Assembly (NCBI GenBank): GCA_021029095.1
Contig: JAJOHG010000095.1
Location: 1-64,000, forward strand
Reading direction: 5' to 3'
Source: Phellopilus nigrolimitatus
Taxonomy: Eukaryota; Basidiomycota; Agaricomycetes; Hymenochaetales; Hymenochaetaceae
DNA length: 64,000 nucleotides
Each line of letters opens with the position of its first letter. Positions within the stretch are counted from its first letter, which is position 1. Made by a program: the position numbers and the translations under genes. The notes below the pieces were generated by a model. The model did no database searches. It had not been told where the DNA came from and worked only from the letters and a program-made list of their open reading frames with translations. Positions 1 through 11,586 of this stretch are shown here, one piece after another.

Positions 1-370
1 AAAAAAAGCGGTCAAAAAGTGTACAAAAAGTGTACAAAAAGTTGTTGAAAAGTTGTTGAAAAGTGTACAAAAAGTGTACAAAAAGTTGTTGAAAAGTTGT
101 TGAAAAGTGTACAAAAAGCGGTCAAAAAGTGTACAAAAAGTGTACAAAAAGTGTACAAAAAGTTGTTGAAAAGTTGTTGAAAAGTGTACAAAAAGCGGTC
201 AAAAAGTGTACAAAAAGTGTACAAAAAGTTGTTGAAAAGTGTACAAAAAGCGGCCAAAAAGTGTACAAAAAGTACTGGTGAAAGTGTACAAAAGTAACAA
301 AAGTGCGTGAGGTCAGAAGTGTACAAAGTAAGGAAGTGTATAAAGCAGAAAGTAACAAAAGCGGCTGCTT
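1..370. repeat. 11-bp-phased A-tract tandem array
   Basis: The stretch is built from short units of about 11 bp, each an A4-A5 tract followed by GTGTAC, GCGGTC or GTTGTTG. The units alternate irregularly for more than 25 copies and decay after about position 270. The array begins before the window edge. Long minus-strand open frames here are by-products of the repeat (Phe/Leu/Thr-rich peptides) and are not genes. A-tracts spaced by about one helical turn are known to bend DNA, so the region is probably curved. It could equally be a plain minisatellite inside a transposon. Confidence 0.85.
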
Positions 371-379
371 CATGTGATT

Positions 380-1160
380 AAGATAAGCTTTGAAGCTTAT
401 CCTTATCTCAGGATAAGCTTTGGAACTTCACCTGATAAGGATAAGCTTTGGGGCTTCTATTATCAAGAGAAGCTTTTGAATTCCTTCTATAGATTAAGAT
501 AAGCTCTTGGGTCACCCCAAATGCCTTGGGCCACCCAAGCATTCATTTAAATGGCCCAAATCGATGTGGGCCACCCAAATCATTTGGGATGTCCCAAAAA
601 TATTTGGGTGGCCCAAAAGTAGTCTTGGGTGACCCAGACTGCCCATGGGTTGCCCCAAATAAATTCCACTTGCCACATAAGCTCTCAATTCAAGATCAGC
701 TGGATAGCAGACTATAAGGGCATACAGTAGCTGTGTTTCTAAGGGTGTCCTGTATGCTATATATTAAAATGGCTTGCTGCTGTTACTTTGGTATTGTTGT
801 GTACTTCTATGTCAAATACTCAGTTATCACCTCAATGGGTGATCACCATACACTTTCCTATATATACAGTTCACCAGGCAAACAGTATAGGAAACTACAT
901 AGAGCACAGAAAAAAGTGTACTCAGGTTGGGCTGGGACATGTTCATTTGGGCCACCCATTGGGGTGTCCCATGGTCTCCCATGCCTATTTTGGACCTCCC
1001 AAGTCGATTTGGGAAAGGACCACACTTTTGGGGCCTCTTAGGGCAGATTCCCAAACCCAGGGGTTAACCCTAAGAGGGGTACCCCAGGAGGGGTACCTGA
1101 AGTGCTATAAGATACGTGAATGTGCTGCGTGTGATTGCAATATAATATTTCACGAATAAA
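380..1160. repeat. Motif-rich repeat, probable transposon remnant
   Basis: Two clusters, about 505-670 and 945-1095, are packed with short inverted motifs of the form TTGGG(T/C)(G/C)(A/C)CCC and CCCAA. They flank a 270-bp AT-rich centre. A separate cluster of GGATAAGCTTTG-like direct repeats lies at 385-510. Motif clusters of opposite orientation at two ends resemble subterminal transposase-binding arrays of DNA transposons. I could not define clean terminal inverted repeats or a target duplication, so the transposon reading is inference. I see no gene here. Confidence 0.45.
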
Positions 1161-1454
1161 GAATACTCACATGTTTCAGCACACTCCTAGATATTGCTGC
1201 AGTGAAAAGAAATAGTGTGGCCGCATAGAAATGACGTATTTGTCCATACTCGGAGTCACACGGACTTGTCTTCTTGCAACGATGCTCTCTGAAGGTAGAT
1301 TACGTTCTCGAAGACAGCTATGTGTATCTGTACGTATCCATTCTCAAATGCATTCCTTTCTCTGACACTCAGTTTCAAACACTTGAATTCGGGAACATGT
1401 CTGGCCACTGGCTCAATGGTGACTCTGTTCGTGATCTACCTGCCGTTTCGCGCA

Positions 1455-1965
1455 TTGTCGAGCAACGTCATAACCTTCCGACCGGTGTTCATGCGACTGC
1501 AAGTGCGCTGTCCGCCGCGGCGGAAAATGCAATTCCTTCCCCAAGGATGACCCCAAGAAGCCGGTTCATCTCATCGCCATCATGGGCTACAAGGCCGGCA
1601 TGACCCACGTCGTCCGTGATCTCGACCATTGTCGAGCAACGTCATAACTTTCCGACCGGTGTTCACGCGACTGCAAGTGCGCTGTCCGCCGCGGCAGAAA
1701 ATGCAAACCCTTCCCCAAGGATGACCCCAAGAAGCCGGTTCATCTCACCGCCATCATGGGCTACAGGGCCGGCATGACCCACGTCGTCCGTGATCTCGAC
1801 CGTCCAGGCTCCAGTGTGTTAAATTACATCTCCGAAACGAGCTGAGCAATAACTCATTCTTGCAGAAATGAACAAACATGAGGTCGTCTAGGCCGTGTCC
1901 ATTGTCGAGACACCCCCCATGATCGTTGTCGGTGTCGTCGGTTACGTCGTTCGAATGTGGTGAAG
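1455..1965 (+). pseudogene. RPL3: Ribosomal protein uL3 (RPL3) fragment, tandemly duplicated
   Basis: The sequence encodes the well-known N-terminal part of the large-subunit protein uL3: [18 protein letters not shown], then [15 protein letters not shown]. After an intron-like gap comes KMNKHEVV, a stop, and AVSIVETPPMIVVGVVGYV. The first block is present twice in direct tandem (about 1457-1620 and 1629-1800). The in-frame TAG after HEVV and the missing rest of the roughly 390-residue protein make it non-functional. An intron-like segment of about 60 nt (1808-1866) remains, which argues for a DNA-level copy rather than a processed retrocopy. Confidence 0.85.
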
Positions 1966-2542
1966 GGTAGCACATTCGACTCTTACGCTTCTGACGACCC
2001 ATCTGTTTGTTGTCCTGGAACTGTTTTCACTTTCCGCCTTCCTCAATTGTATGCATATCTGGTACTATGGAGGATCCCTATCTGCCACGCTCTTCTCTTA
2101 CGCTTATTTGACGGCAACTGTGCGCTGTCCGCACGTAAGTTCTCTTAATTGTGTTCGTCTTAGAGTAACTTATTGCCCTCTTGGCAATACATGTGGCGTT
2201 CCTAACAATTTGACGTCTCTTTTTCCTCTGCAACGTTGTCCGAGGGGAACAAAGGTCAGGAAAAAGGTGGGTAAATTGCATACTCGAAGATGACCACATG
2301 GGAATTCACCCAATTGTACTTCATTTAGTGTAACGCATTTCCCTCCACAAATGCAACAAAGCTTCCCGACGCTGCTCAATCCTGCTTTCCATCTACTTGT
2401 CTTGGGTTCGGATAAAAATAACGTGCGTGTGCGTTTTGCTTATTCGCTTCCAGCTACCCTTCCTTTTTGTACATGTCCACGCAACCACCGTCCTGCAAGC
2501 CCTCTCCCCATCGCAAAAAGACTTAAAGGCGCCTCTATACAC

Positions 2543-5500
2543 ATGGGTCATCGCAAAAAACCCAGAACTGTTATTCTTGTCGACCGCTGTGATTCCGACG
2601 ACGATTCTTCAAGTTCGAAATTGGATCCTGTCTATGCCATGTCGCGGGACGTTGCAACATTCATGGGATGCAACGGGCGTCGTAGAACTCGTACGGTATA
2701 TGAGCAGGACAATGTCCTCATTTCGGATTTCCCTGGCGACTTCCCTATGTATTCACTACCCGAGTTCGAGACCGGCTTCGATGTTGATATGGACAACAGC
2801 TACGGTGACTACAACAACTACAACGGCGGCGACGGCGACGATGTGCCCTCCCTTTTACCAACTGACGATGAGGATGATGACATTGGCTCAGTGCCAGGAT
2901 TCACTTCCGACCATGACGACCCTAACGTTCATTATATTAGCGATTATGTGAAAAACAATGGACGAAACAATGTAAGTTTTCCATATTAACTACTTATTTA
3001 TTTGCTATTGAGTGCGACACTTTTATGACACAGAACCAAGCACTGTATGACTGGATTCCTCACCGAGACGCTCTGCTCGATGAGCTGCTTCGTCACGATG
3101 GATTTCTGCAAGATCCTGCTGAACAGCATTCTGAGCACGATGACGAGCCGTCTCGCATGAGATGTGCTGGAAACTGTGGCAATGAGATGCGGAGCACGTT
3201 CAGGTGCAAGGATTGCTTCCATTCGACATATTTGTGTGCTAGTTGTATGATCGAGCGTCATACATACGTGCCGCTTCATCGGGTCGAGGTACGTGCAGAG
3301 TCAAACATTTATTGTTATACAAGTAATATTAACGCAGTTCTAGCAATGGTGTGAAACGCACTGGAGGAGGACCTCCCTTGCGATCGTGGGCCTTGTGGTC
3401 GCGTTTGGGCATAAAGGCGGCTTATGTCCAAATCCCGAACCAGTTTCTCGTGCTATTACTGTCATCGACGTGAGCGGGATCCACAAAGTCAAGGTGACTA
3501 TTTGCGACTGCAGTGCAGCTTCTGGTGAGGCCGGTCTTCTGCATAACCAATATCTTCGGGCGGGTTGGTTCCCAGCGACATACAAGTCACCGCAAACTGT
3601 CGTCACCTTCTCTTGCCTTTCGCAATTCCACCTCCTCACAGTCCAAGGAAAGGTTACTGGCTACGATTACTATGAATCTCTGGTCCGTCTCACGGACAAC
3701 ACTAACATCGATCCGCCTCCGGTAAGTCTCAATTTATATCTATTCTCAAGATCACATTAATCTGAAATTGTTCTAGCGACGCTATGAGGAATTCATGCGT
3801 GTCTGTCGTCTCTGGCGGCACCTCAAGATGCTCAAGCGGGCAGGCGTCGCACTCAATCCAGGTGGCGTGGCGTCTGCGAAGGCTGGATCGTGTGCTATTG
3901 AGTGCCCTGCATGCCCTCATCCTATCAAAAATCCCCGACCAACGTCTGGCGAGGAAAACGAGAATGATGCGTCAGTATATTTGTTGATATCAGTTGTAAA
4001 GATTGCTTACACATTCGCGCTAGGTGGCTGGACACCCTCTTCATTATGATGGACGCGAACTTCCATCTCAAATGTAAGGATAGAAAACTTGTCGACCCGT
4101 CTTTAGGTTCCGGCCTCGCGTTCTACGTAGAGGAGACTGCGTACGATGAATACGTAAGCACATGCGACACGCAAACAGAGGTGAATGACGCCAGTTGCTG
4201 TATGTAAAACCGTAGGGTACTGAAACTAAGTTTAGATCAATATTTGTGACTCGGGACTACACGCCGTGGACCACGCAAATGTCATTGGGAAAGAAGGCTA
4301 CTCCTCAACTGGGCTCGGGGCTTGTCAGTGTCGTCATATGCTCGTGCGGCCGAATGGTGTTGGTGATTTACAGCGCGGTGAAAAGTGAGTGATGCTCAAT
4401 CAAATATACAGACGAGTATGCTAATAACAATGTAGGTACTGCAACATGGACTATGTATTCTTTTCTGCCATTGGTGGTTCAGACCCGAAGCGTCTTGTCG
4501 TATCTTATGACATCGCTTGCCAATGGTCTCGGAACATATCCACTCGTTTACTTAGTCTCCCATCCGACATCCAATTTGACCTCGAGCCCGTCAAGGTTGA
4601 ATACGTCATACCTAAATTTCATGCCCGCGCGCACGGTTTGTCCTGTCAGTCGACGTTCTCTCTCAATTTCCGAAGATATATGGCTAGGACGGACGGTGAG
4701 AACATTGAGCGCGGTTGGGCCTGGATGAATCCGGCTTCTCTGAGTACTCGAGAGATGGGTCCTGGAGCTCGACGAGATACTTTGGACGATCAATGGTGCT
4801 TCTGGAATGTCAGCATCAGGTCAAAACTTGGTACGGGTCTCGTGTCGTTTTGCAATGACTCTCACTAACCTTTTTCAAGGGACTACCTTAGCTCGTCGCT
4901 TAGAAGAGGCGATATTGGAAGCTGGGGATCAACGGCGCCAGCATATCGAATTTACCGAGACATTTCCGCCGGATACTGTCGCGCAATGGTCAAAAATGGT
5001 CGATGTATGGAACAAAGATCCCCACAAGGCGCCGAACCCTTATTCTGAGCCCGAGCCTGGTGAGTCGCTCATTATGAAATAGTTTGGAACATTATAAATT
5101 AGATAATTTTCCTTCAGATACCACGATCGTCGATATTCGCCGCGAACTCATCGCTGAAGAAAACGAAGAGATCTCAAATGGAGTGATGCCATTGCACTCG
5201 ACATCGGCGAGTCAATTGTTGACTGTCGGCTTCGAATTAGAAGAGCAACAGTACGTCGAATATTCATAGATGTCTCCCTTCACGACTGATTTGCTTGCCT
5301 TCCTCCGCCAGACGCATGCTAGGGACACTGTCCAAAGGAGTGAAAAATAAAACGAAGGCTACCACAAGAATATTAGCCGTTGAAAATAAGGATTCAACGT
5401 TACGCCGCAAAATCGTCATGTGGCAGAATATCCAAAGATTGTATATGCCCGGTATCACTCCTGCCCAGCTACCTGTACGGACCACTGTCGACGCTCCCGA

Positions 5501-6468
5501 CGACATCAGTGAATCGGTCCCACCTTCCGTTAGTGCGGTAGATATCCCCCTGAATCTTCCCTCGTCACTGTCAGCCGATATTCGACACTCAGTGTGTGTC
5601 CCAAATCTTGCCGAAAAAGAACTACGGCTTCGCGTAGCACAGGCTGAGGACGCTCTCAGTAGCCTCCGTAGGCACCTTCGCATAGGGGTTACTGTGTTCG
5701 ATTTCAAGTCAATGCAGACTGCAGGTACCGGGACGAAACCAAATACGCGCATGCGATCTCTTATAACTAAGTACAAAGTAAAGACCGACCGAGCGGCGGA
5801 CCGTTATAGGACTGCGCGCCTTGCTGTTCTCAGCTTGGACCCCGACAATGAAGAATGGCGCATCCGTTTGCCAGTCCTCAATACGACAGATGTCCGCCCC
5901 CCCAAACGTAATCCAGAGGAAACACCAAGCGAAGGTCGCTGGAGGATGTCATGGATCTGGAAGTCCGCCCAGACTCAGAGTGGTGAGCCAGATGGGCTGA
6001 ATGAAAGTACGTTGATGGTCATTGTATACATAGCATTATACTCACTTCTTAATTACAGGTCTCCGTGTCGAATGGGCAAAATCATTAGCACGCGCGGAGC
6101 GGTGGGAGGAAGAGATTCAGTTGGTGAAGGAAGAAATGCGCCGTACACTAGCCTTTTTCGACTACCAAGCCAGATGGTGGCGAACGGAATCAGGGCGTCG
6201 TCAGGGCCTCTCTCCTGATTTCGATTCGGGACTACATGCTTATGCAGAGAAACAGTCATATATCTACGAATCTCAGGCCGCCGATTTTGCGTCACTTTGG
6301 CTTCAGATACTCGATGAGTATAAGCAGGCAAGGCCGACCTCGTGGCCATCAAGATACCTCGCTCTCGCACCCGCTGTCAAACAGATCCGTCGGCGCCCTG
6401 AACGCACCAAGCTCCGTCGACGTCTGCTCGGGTTAACAAACACGCTGGAGGGTGAGGACGGCGGATAA
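2543..6468 (+). CDS. KDZ-family transposase with CxC2-type cysteine cluster, apparently intact
   Basis: Eleven exons with GT-AG borders join in frame: 2543-2971, 3034-3288, 3344-3721, 3777-3970, 4024-4153, 4236-4384, 4436-4830, 4880-5059, 5118-5250, 5312-6006 and 6059-6468. The total is 3348 nt, about 1115 residues. An acidic N-terminus is followed by a cysteine cluster (MRCAGNCGNEM..FRCKDCF..LCASCMIERH). The KDZ core has MMDANFHLK, SGLHAVDHAN, YDIACQW, PKFHARAHGL and DGENIERGWAW. The C-terminus is rich in charged helices. KDZ (Kyakuja-Dileera-Zisupton) proteins are transposases expanded in mushrooms. The CxC domain, DDE-like acidic residues and frame integrity suggest recent activity. I did not find the element's terminal repeats. 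An extra small exon between 4154 and 4235 is possible. The start is the first ATG giving a plausible N-terminus; the frame is open upstream to 2351. Confidence 0.88.
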
Positions 6469-7040
6469 GCTACTTCGGAGCATCCTATTGATGACAGGTA
6501 CGTTGTTTTTCTTGCTGCCTTGAGCGTTCTTCAAAAAAGCCGTGCCATTTCTTCATACCATCTCTGCTCTTCCATTGTGTCGTGTTACTATACATGTCTA
6601 CTCTACATCGTATGCCTTCTGACCGCGTTACTTTCACAATCATAGCCTTTCTCGTTAAAACATATACAAAAATATTGTTTACAAACGCTGTCAGATATTT
6701 CGTAGCTCGTATCAGACTTTGTACCCCCGCCAATGATGAATCATGCAATACATATTTAAAGTCCTGAGCGGTTGCGTTTTTGCTCGTAGAAGTGATGGAG
6801 AATTCGGACTTGGTGGACAGTGTTCTAAAAGTTATCACCTAAGTAGTTGGCTCAGAAATGCTCGATGTTTTTGAATACAAAATTCTACATTCTCTCGTGT
6901 GTATACATCTTACAGCAAGTTCTCACATTCTCTCAGAGACGATGAATACGGGACTTAGCATATGTTACATGGTTATTATAATTAGAAAACATTATTTAGG
7001 TGGAACTCAATGTGCCTAGACCTCGACGGCACCCGGCAGC
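6469..7040. other. Intergenic, no gene seen
   Basis: This is AT-rich DNA after the KDZ stop codon. No conserved protein, RNA or inverted repeat is visible. It may hold the 3' end of the KDZ element, but no terminal repeat was recognised. Confidence 0.5.
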
Positions 7041-7047
7041 GCCGGCA

Positions 7048-7947
7048 CTACTCATATGCATTGCGCGCACTATTAGCCCGTGCCAAAACAACAACCTCGC
7101 GTAGTCGACGGACAGTGCATCCAGGCCGAAACGCTACCCACTCGATGGCGACCTGAAGCCGTACGCGGCCAGCACAGTCTGCGGTCTGCCAATTTTCACG
7201 GTGTCGAGGAGGCCAAGCGCCATCTCGCAAGCTGCTGCAGGATGCTGTTGGGCGTGCCGATGTTCCGTTTTGAGATCGTGCTGCCAGAAGCAGGTGATGC
7301 GTATGCATTTTGAGCATGCCCCCGGCGACATGACCTGTATACACCACGAAACACTGCCGCGCACACAATTAATTCAGAATCAGCGAGTGGCGCGCAAGCG
7401 TAGATTAAATAGAGATCAGACGAACAATTCACGTGCGAGCGAACGTAACGCTGGCGCGCTGGCTCGTCGGGCGACCGGGAAGCGACATCGACACGTCGAT
7501 GAGCGTCGTCACATTGCAGAACGTGCGCGAAATCATAACGGCGTCCCGCGGACTACAAGCAGTGAGCCAGCACACCCAGCAGCACAACGCGAAGGAGACA
7601 CTCACCTCGCAGGCCAGCCGAGTGCATGTCACGAGGTCAAGCATCTCGAGCACGTGCGCGGCCTCAGTGGGGGTTCCGGCGTGCCGAGCACCGAGCGCCA
7701 CGCATTGAGGTCGCCCGCGCCTGCAGGCATGGGCACGTCGAGACGCCCCGTCGCCTTGCGGTGGACAGCGATATCGCCCAACTCGGGGTGCTGCCGCGCG
7801 CAGGTGTGGTTTGTGCCGCCGCCGCCACTGGTAGTGGTAGCGGCAGCGGCAGCGGAGCCTTGTGCGCAGGGACAGGCATGCACTTCCAGGAGGGGCTCCG
7901 TGCAGAGGTGAGTATGTGCAGAAGCTCGCCAGCGCATCACCCAGCAC
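7048..7947 (-). pseudogene. Possible decayed gene of unknown family
   Basis: The region has high GC and overlapping open frames. On the minus strand, pieces such as ELGDIAVHRKATGRLD, VPMPAGAGDLNAW and, after a break, EMALGLLDTVKIGRPQ look like real protein separated by frame changes and intron-like gaps. No start-to-stop model can be built. I do not recognise the family. It may be chance coding in GC-rich DNA, and the plus-strand frames look like shadows of it. Confidence 0.25.
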
Positions 7948-8362
7948 GGCGCTCCATGTTTCTCGCAGTCTGGATGCAGTGGTTTGTTTTTGGGGAATAA
8001 TATTTCTAGCTCAGCTGGGCTATATTTGGCGGCACTCGGATATATCTAATGTCCCAATTTGGTTGTAATACCCGAGTATGCATAACATTTCTGGTTTTAA
8101 AAGCAGCAGACCATCTTCGGCTCTACCTGCCTATTATGGCAAGCAAATCCTGTTTTTTTTCCCCCCTGCCCGCCTGCACCTGCCTGCATAAGATCTATTC
8201 AATCCTATCAGCATCGCTAGTAGCTCATTTTTTCAACCATCGCTGACAGTTACACAATACGTTTTTTAGAGTTTAGCCAGCCTTTGCTCAAATTTATTCA
8301 AACGGGTTTTAAGCGTTCGCTGCTATTTATTCAAAATTTCTGCTGGTAGGACTGACCCTGGT

Positions 8363-9000
8363 CGCTCCACATCGTTTAACAACCTCGCGGGTGCCGTGCA
8401 GACTCGCTTCGAGCAGACCGGTCGGATGGAGGATCTCGAGGAGTCCATTGCCCTCCATCGCGACGCCCTAGAACTGCGTCCTCATGAACACCCTGATCGC
8501 TCCTCATCGTTTAACAACCTCGCGAATGCCGTGCAGACTCGCTTCAAGCAGACCGGTCGGATGGAGGATCTTGAGGAGTCCATTGTCCTCCATCGCGACG
8601 CGCTAAGACTGCATCCTCCTGGACACCCTGACCGCTCCGTATCTCTGAGCAACCTTGGAGAAGCCATGCAGACTCGCTTCAGGCAGACCGGTCGGATGGA
8701 GGATCTCGAGGAGTCCATTGTCCTCCATCACGATGCGCTGGAACGGCATCCTCCTGGACACCCTCTTCGCTCCTCATCGATAAATAATCTTGCAGTAGCC
8801 GTGCGAACTCGGTTCAAGCAGACCGGCCAGATGGAGGATATTGAGGAGTCCATTGTCCTCCATCGCGATGCACTACGACTACTTCCTCCTGGACATCCTG
8901 ATCGCTCCGAATTTCTGAGCAATCTTGGAAGAGCCATGCGGACTCGGTTTGCGAAAACCGGTCGGATGGATGATCTCGAGGAGTCTCTGCATTATTATGA
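8363..9000 (+). repeat. 135-bp tandem TPR-encoding units (x5)
   Basis: Near-identical 135-bp units encode one 45-residue TPR-like helix pair each. DNA identity between units is high enough to allow unequal crossing-over. The paralogue on the other arm has 11 units. Confidence 0.9.
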
Positions 9001-10651
9001 AGAAGGCGCTGATCATGTCTTCTCCAATACGCTAATGCGGCTCTCAGTAGCAGTGAGATGGGCGGCTCTAGCGCGATCACAGCGTCATGTCTCCACCGTA
9101 AAAGCTTACCGTCTCGCTTTATCACTCCTCGAGAGCTGGCTCGTCAAAAGTCCCACCGTGCAGATGCAGCATAAGATTCTTAGCGGTAAAAACGGATATC
9201 AAACTCTTGCTTCGGATGCGGCTTCATATGCTATCGAGATCGGTGATGTGGCTCAGGCTGTCGAGATGCTCGAGCAAGGCAGGGCCCTTATCTGGTCGCA
9301 ATTACGCGGTTTCAGAACGCCAATTGAACAGCTTAGGGAAGTCAATAAAGGCTTGGCAGACAGGTTTTTAACTACCAGCCGTGAACTGGAATCGCTTGCC
9401 ACTTCATCCGAGTCGAAGCCAACTACTGCAATCGCACAGGATAGCGCGACTGGTGTATCGCAAAAACTCGTGGATGAAATGTATTCTCGAAAGCGGCGTC
9501 TTGCATCCGAATTGGAGGCCATCGTCGCAGAGATTCGCACGACATCAGGATTTGGGGACTTTCTACGAGCCCGACGATTTAGCGTTCTTCAAGAGGCTGC
9601 TGTGGAGGGCCCCGTCATCATCATCAGCCACAGCAAATATCGTTCTGACGCTCTTATTGTTCTTCATGATCGCCCGCCTGTCAGTGTCGAACTGGATTCT
9701 GACTTCGACCACAACGGCCCCTCGCTTGTGAAAGACCTTAAGGCTGCACTTCAAGAGCTTAAAAAGGACCCGAGTGTATCTATGGTTATCGAAGGCGTGT
9801 TGAGCTCCCTGTGGGACCAGGTTGTTTTTCGGGTGGTCGATAAGTTGGACGAGCTCGGGATTGAGAAACAGACTCGTATCTGGTGGTGTCCGACATCCGT
9901 CTTATCTGCTCTACCTTTTCATGCGGCAGGCCCGATTCGCATTGTGGAAGGCAGAAGAATGCATCTTTTAGACGATTACATCTCGTCTTACACCCCAACA
10001 CTTACAGCCTTGATCAATGCTCGGCCGAAGCCTGAGATCACGAGACACAACATTGGACGACCACAACTCCTCGTTGTTGCTCTACCGGATGACACTATCC
10101 CCCTAGCCGAAAAAGAGTATCGTGCCATACGGAAGGACAGAAATTTTGTCGAATGTCTTATTTGTGAGCAAGCTACTCGCGAGGCAGTTATCGACAAATT
10201 TCGTGACCATGACTGGGTTCATTTTGCCTTCCACGGTCATTTAAACTCCGATGAACCCTTCCTCCATGCGTTCCAGCTTTTCGGAGAAGATCGTCTTACT
10301 TTACTCGACATCATTCGGTCCAATTTGCCCAATGCTGAATTGGCTTTCTTATCTGCCTGTCACAGTGCGGAACAGACTATTGGCAGGGCGCGCGAGGAAG
10401 TGCTTCATCTTGCTGCAGCCGTGCAATTCTGTGGCTTCCGAAGTGTAATCGGTACGATGTGGGCGTTGGATGATGACGATGGGCCTTTCGTCGCCAGGAG
10501 ATTTTACAAGCGTATGTTTGCGGAGGAGGATTCACCGGAGTTGGGGTCCAAGAGGTCTGCGAAGGCTCTTCGCGAAACAATCCAGCGCTTGCGAAAGAGG
10601 CCGGGCATGACGGTCGAGAGATGGGTCAATTTTATTCATATTGGAGCATGA
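8363..10651 (+). CDS. TPR-CHAT protein, 5'-truncated copy
   Basis: The open frame runs to a stop at 10651 and contains no intron. It encodes five tandem 45-residue TPR-type units (signature TRFEQTGRMEDLEES, then HRDAL and FNNLA), then a helical linker and a C-terminal CHAT domain. The CHAT domain is a caspase/separase-like clan CD fold. Its catalytic His lies in WVHFAFHGH (DNA about 10217) and its Cys in FLSACHSAEQ (about 10353). There is no ATG before the repeats. Relative to the repeat consensus, two extra bases near 8355 break the frame, and upstream DNA is AT-rich. The copy at 48623-51637 is longer and starts with ATG, so this one has lost its 5' part. CHAT proteins are proposed proteases or sensors in cell-death and allorecognition pathways; that role here is inference. 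Confidence 0.85.
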   Translation, partial: RSTSFNNLAGAVQTRFEQTGRMEDLEESIALHRDALELRPHEHPDRSSSFNNLANAVQTRFKQTGRMEDLEESIVLHRDALRLHPPGHPDRSVSLSNLGEAMQTRFRQTGRMEDLEESIVLHHDALERHPPGHPLRSSSINNLAVAVRTRFKQTGQMEDIEESIVLHRDALRLLPPGHPDRSEFLSNLGRAMRTRFAKTGRMDDLEESLHYYEEGADHVFSNTLMRLSVAVRWAALARSQRHVSTVKAYRLALSLLESWLVKSPTVQMQHKILSGKNGYQTLASDAASYAIEIGDVAQAVEMLEQGRALIWSQLRGFRTPIEQLREVNKGLADRFLTTSRELESLATSSESKPTTAIAQDSATGVSQKLVDEMYSRKRRLASELEAIVAEIRTTSGFGDFLRARRFSVLQEAAVEGPVIIISHSKYRSDALIVLHDRPPVSVELDSDFDHNGPSLVKDLKAALQELKKDPSVSMVIEGVLSSLWDQVVFRVVDKLDELGIEKQTRIWWCPTSVLSALPFHAAGPIRIVEGRRMHLLDDYISSYTPTLTALINARPKPEITRHNIGRPQLLVVALPDDTIPLAEKEYRAIRKDRNFVECLICEQATREAVIDKFRDHDWVHFAFHGHLNSDEPFLHAFQLFGEDRLTLLDIIRSNLPNAELAFLSACHSAEQTIGRAREEVLHLAAAVQFCGFRSVIGTMWALDDDDGPFVARRFYKRMFAEEDSPELGSKRSAKALRETIQRLRKRPGMTVERWVNFIHIGA

Positions 10652-11585
10652 TGAACAAGATAACAGTTGAGTTTCCGCCCTACTTTGGATATGTATATTT
10701 CTGACAAGTTTTCCATACAGTTGTCTTTTGTCCCCTCGCTATGCCTCCAAATACTCTAGTCCTATGTGCAGTTTCCAACATGTGTATTTTCTACTCAGAC
10801 TGTGCCGCAATTCGATTGGTTACTATATTATTCATTGCTCTTGTAATTGAATTGTTTTTTCATCGTTCTGTACCTAGGGCCATTAAATTCCGCCGTTGAC
10901 ATCATCTTTTAACGATCGTCTGAGGAGAACCTATTACTTATATAAAAGAAATATTCAAGAAAAAAGTGGGTTGTGCCGAGCGCCTACTGGCTCTCTGCAG
11001 GCATGCCTACATCTGACGGGGCGAGAAAGGCAACGCAGAAGACAGAGTCCAAGTGCTGTCGCGCGCTGAGCGGGCAAGCAGAATACTTTTCTTCGCTTGT
11101 TGAATCCATGCCGCCCTTACTGCAATCCCTATAAGCGCAATTCCCGACGGCGTCACACACACACAAATACATGGCTGTCGACTCTCCCCAAAGCCCGCAC
11201 TTTCAACGCAAACAAAGGGAAAATGCTCTCAGCGATTCGCACTTCTTCTACAGCACGCCATCTGTGCACGCGCCATTAGGAGGACCAGGATCGTCTTCCA
11301 TTCCGTTATGAGTGACGGGGCGTCGCTGGTGTCGGGCCGGCGATGATGAGCTGACGTCGGGCGGCCTGATGCCCACGCCCCTTTTCAGGATTACACGTAT
11401 TTTTTGCACGAATACGATCCTCGTGTTTATGTAATGAGTCTACCGCAGTACTCGTTCTCCTACTTGAAGCTATGGCTACTTTATTTTGTATAGCGAATAC
11501 GACTAGCATGTATCGACGGCCATTGATCGATTGTACCATACCATTCGACTACCACGGCGGCGCTCCGCCCTGAATTGTGACTAGA
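10652..11585. other. Intergenic part of the duplicated arm
   Basis: This holds the CHAT 3' flank and AT-rich spacer. It has a clear inverted counterpart at 47.7-48.6 kb. No intact gene is visible; the open frames lack codon bias and are not conserved as protein between the two copies. Confidence 0.55.
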
Positions 11586-11586
11586 A

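Noticed and set aside
1..370. CRISPR-like regularly repeated array
   Set aside because: Units are only 11 bp without unique spacers, and the genome is eukaryotic.
12..373. Minus-strand open frames rich in Phe, Leu, Thr in the A-tract array
   Set aside because: They are translations of an 11-bp repeat. Composition and periodicity follow the DNA repeat, with no protein-like features.
8363..10651. Recent bacterial transfer of the CHAT gene
   Set aside because: Although intronless and with bacterial relatives, TPR-CHAT proteins are widespread in mushrooms, and codon use does not stand out by eye.
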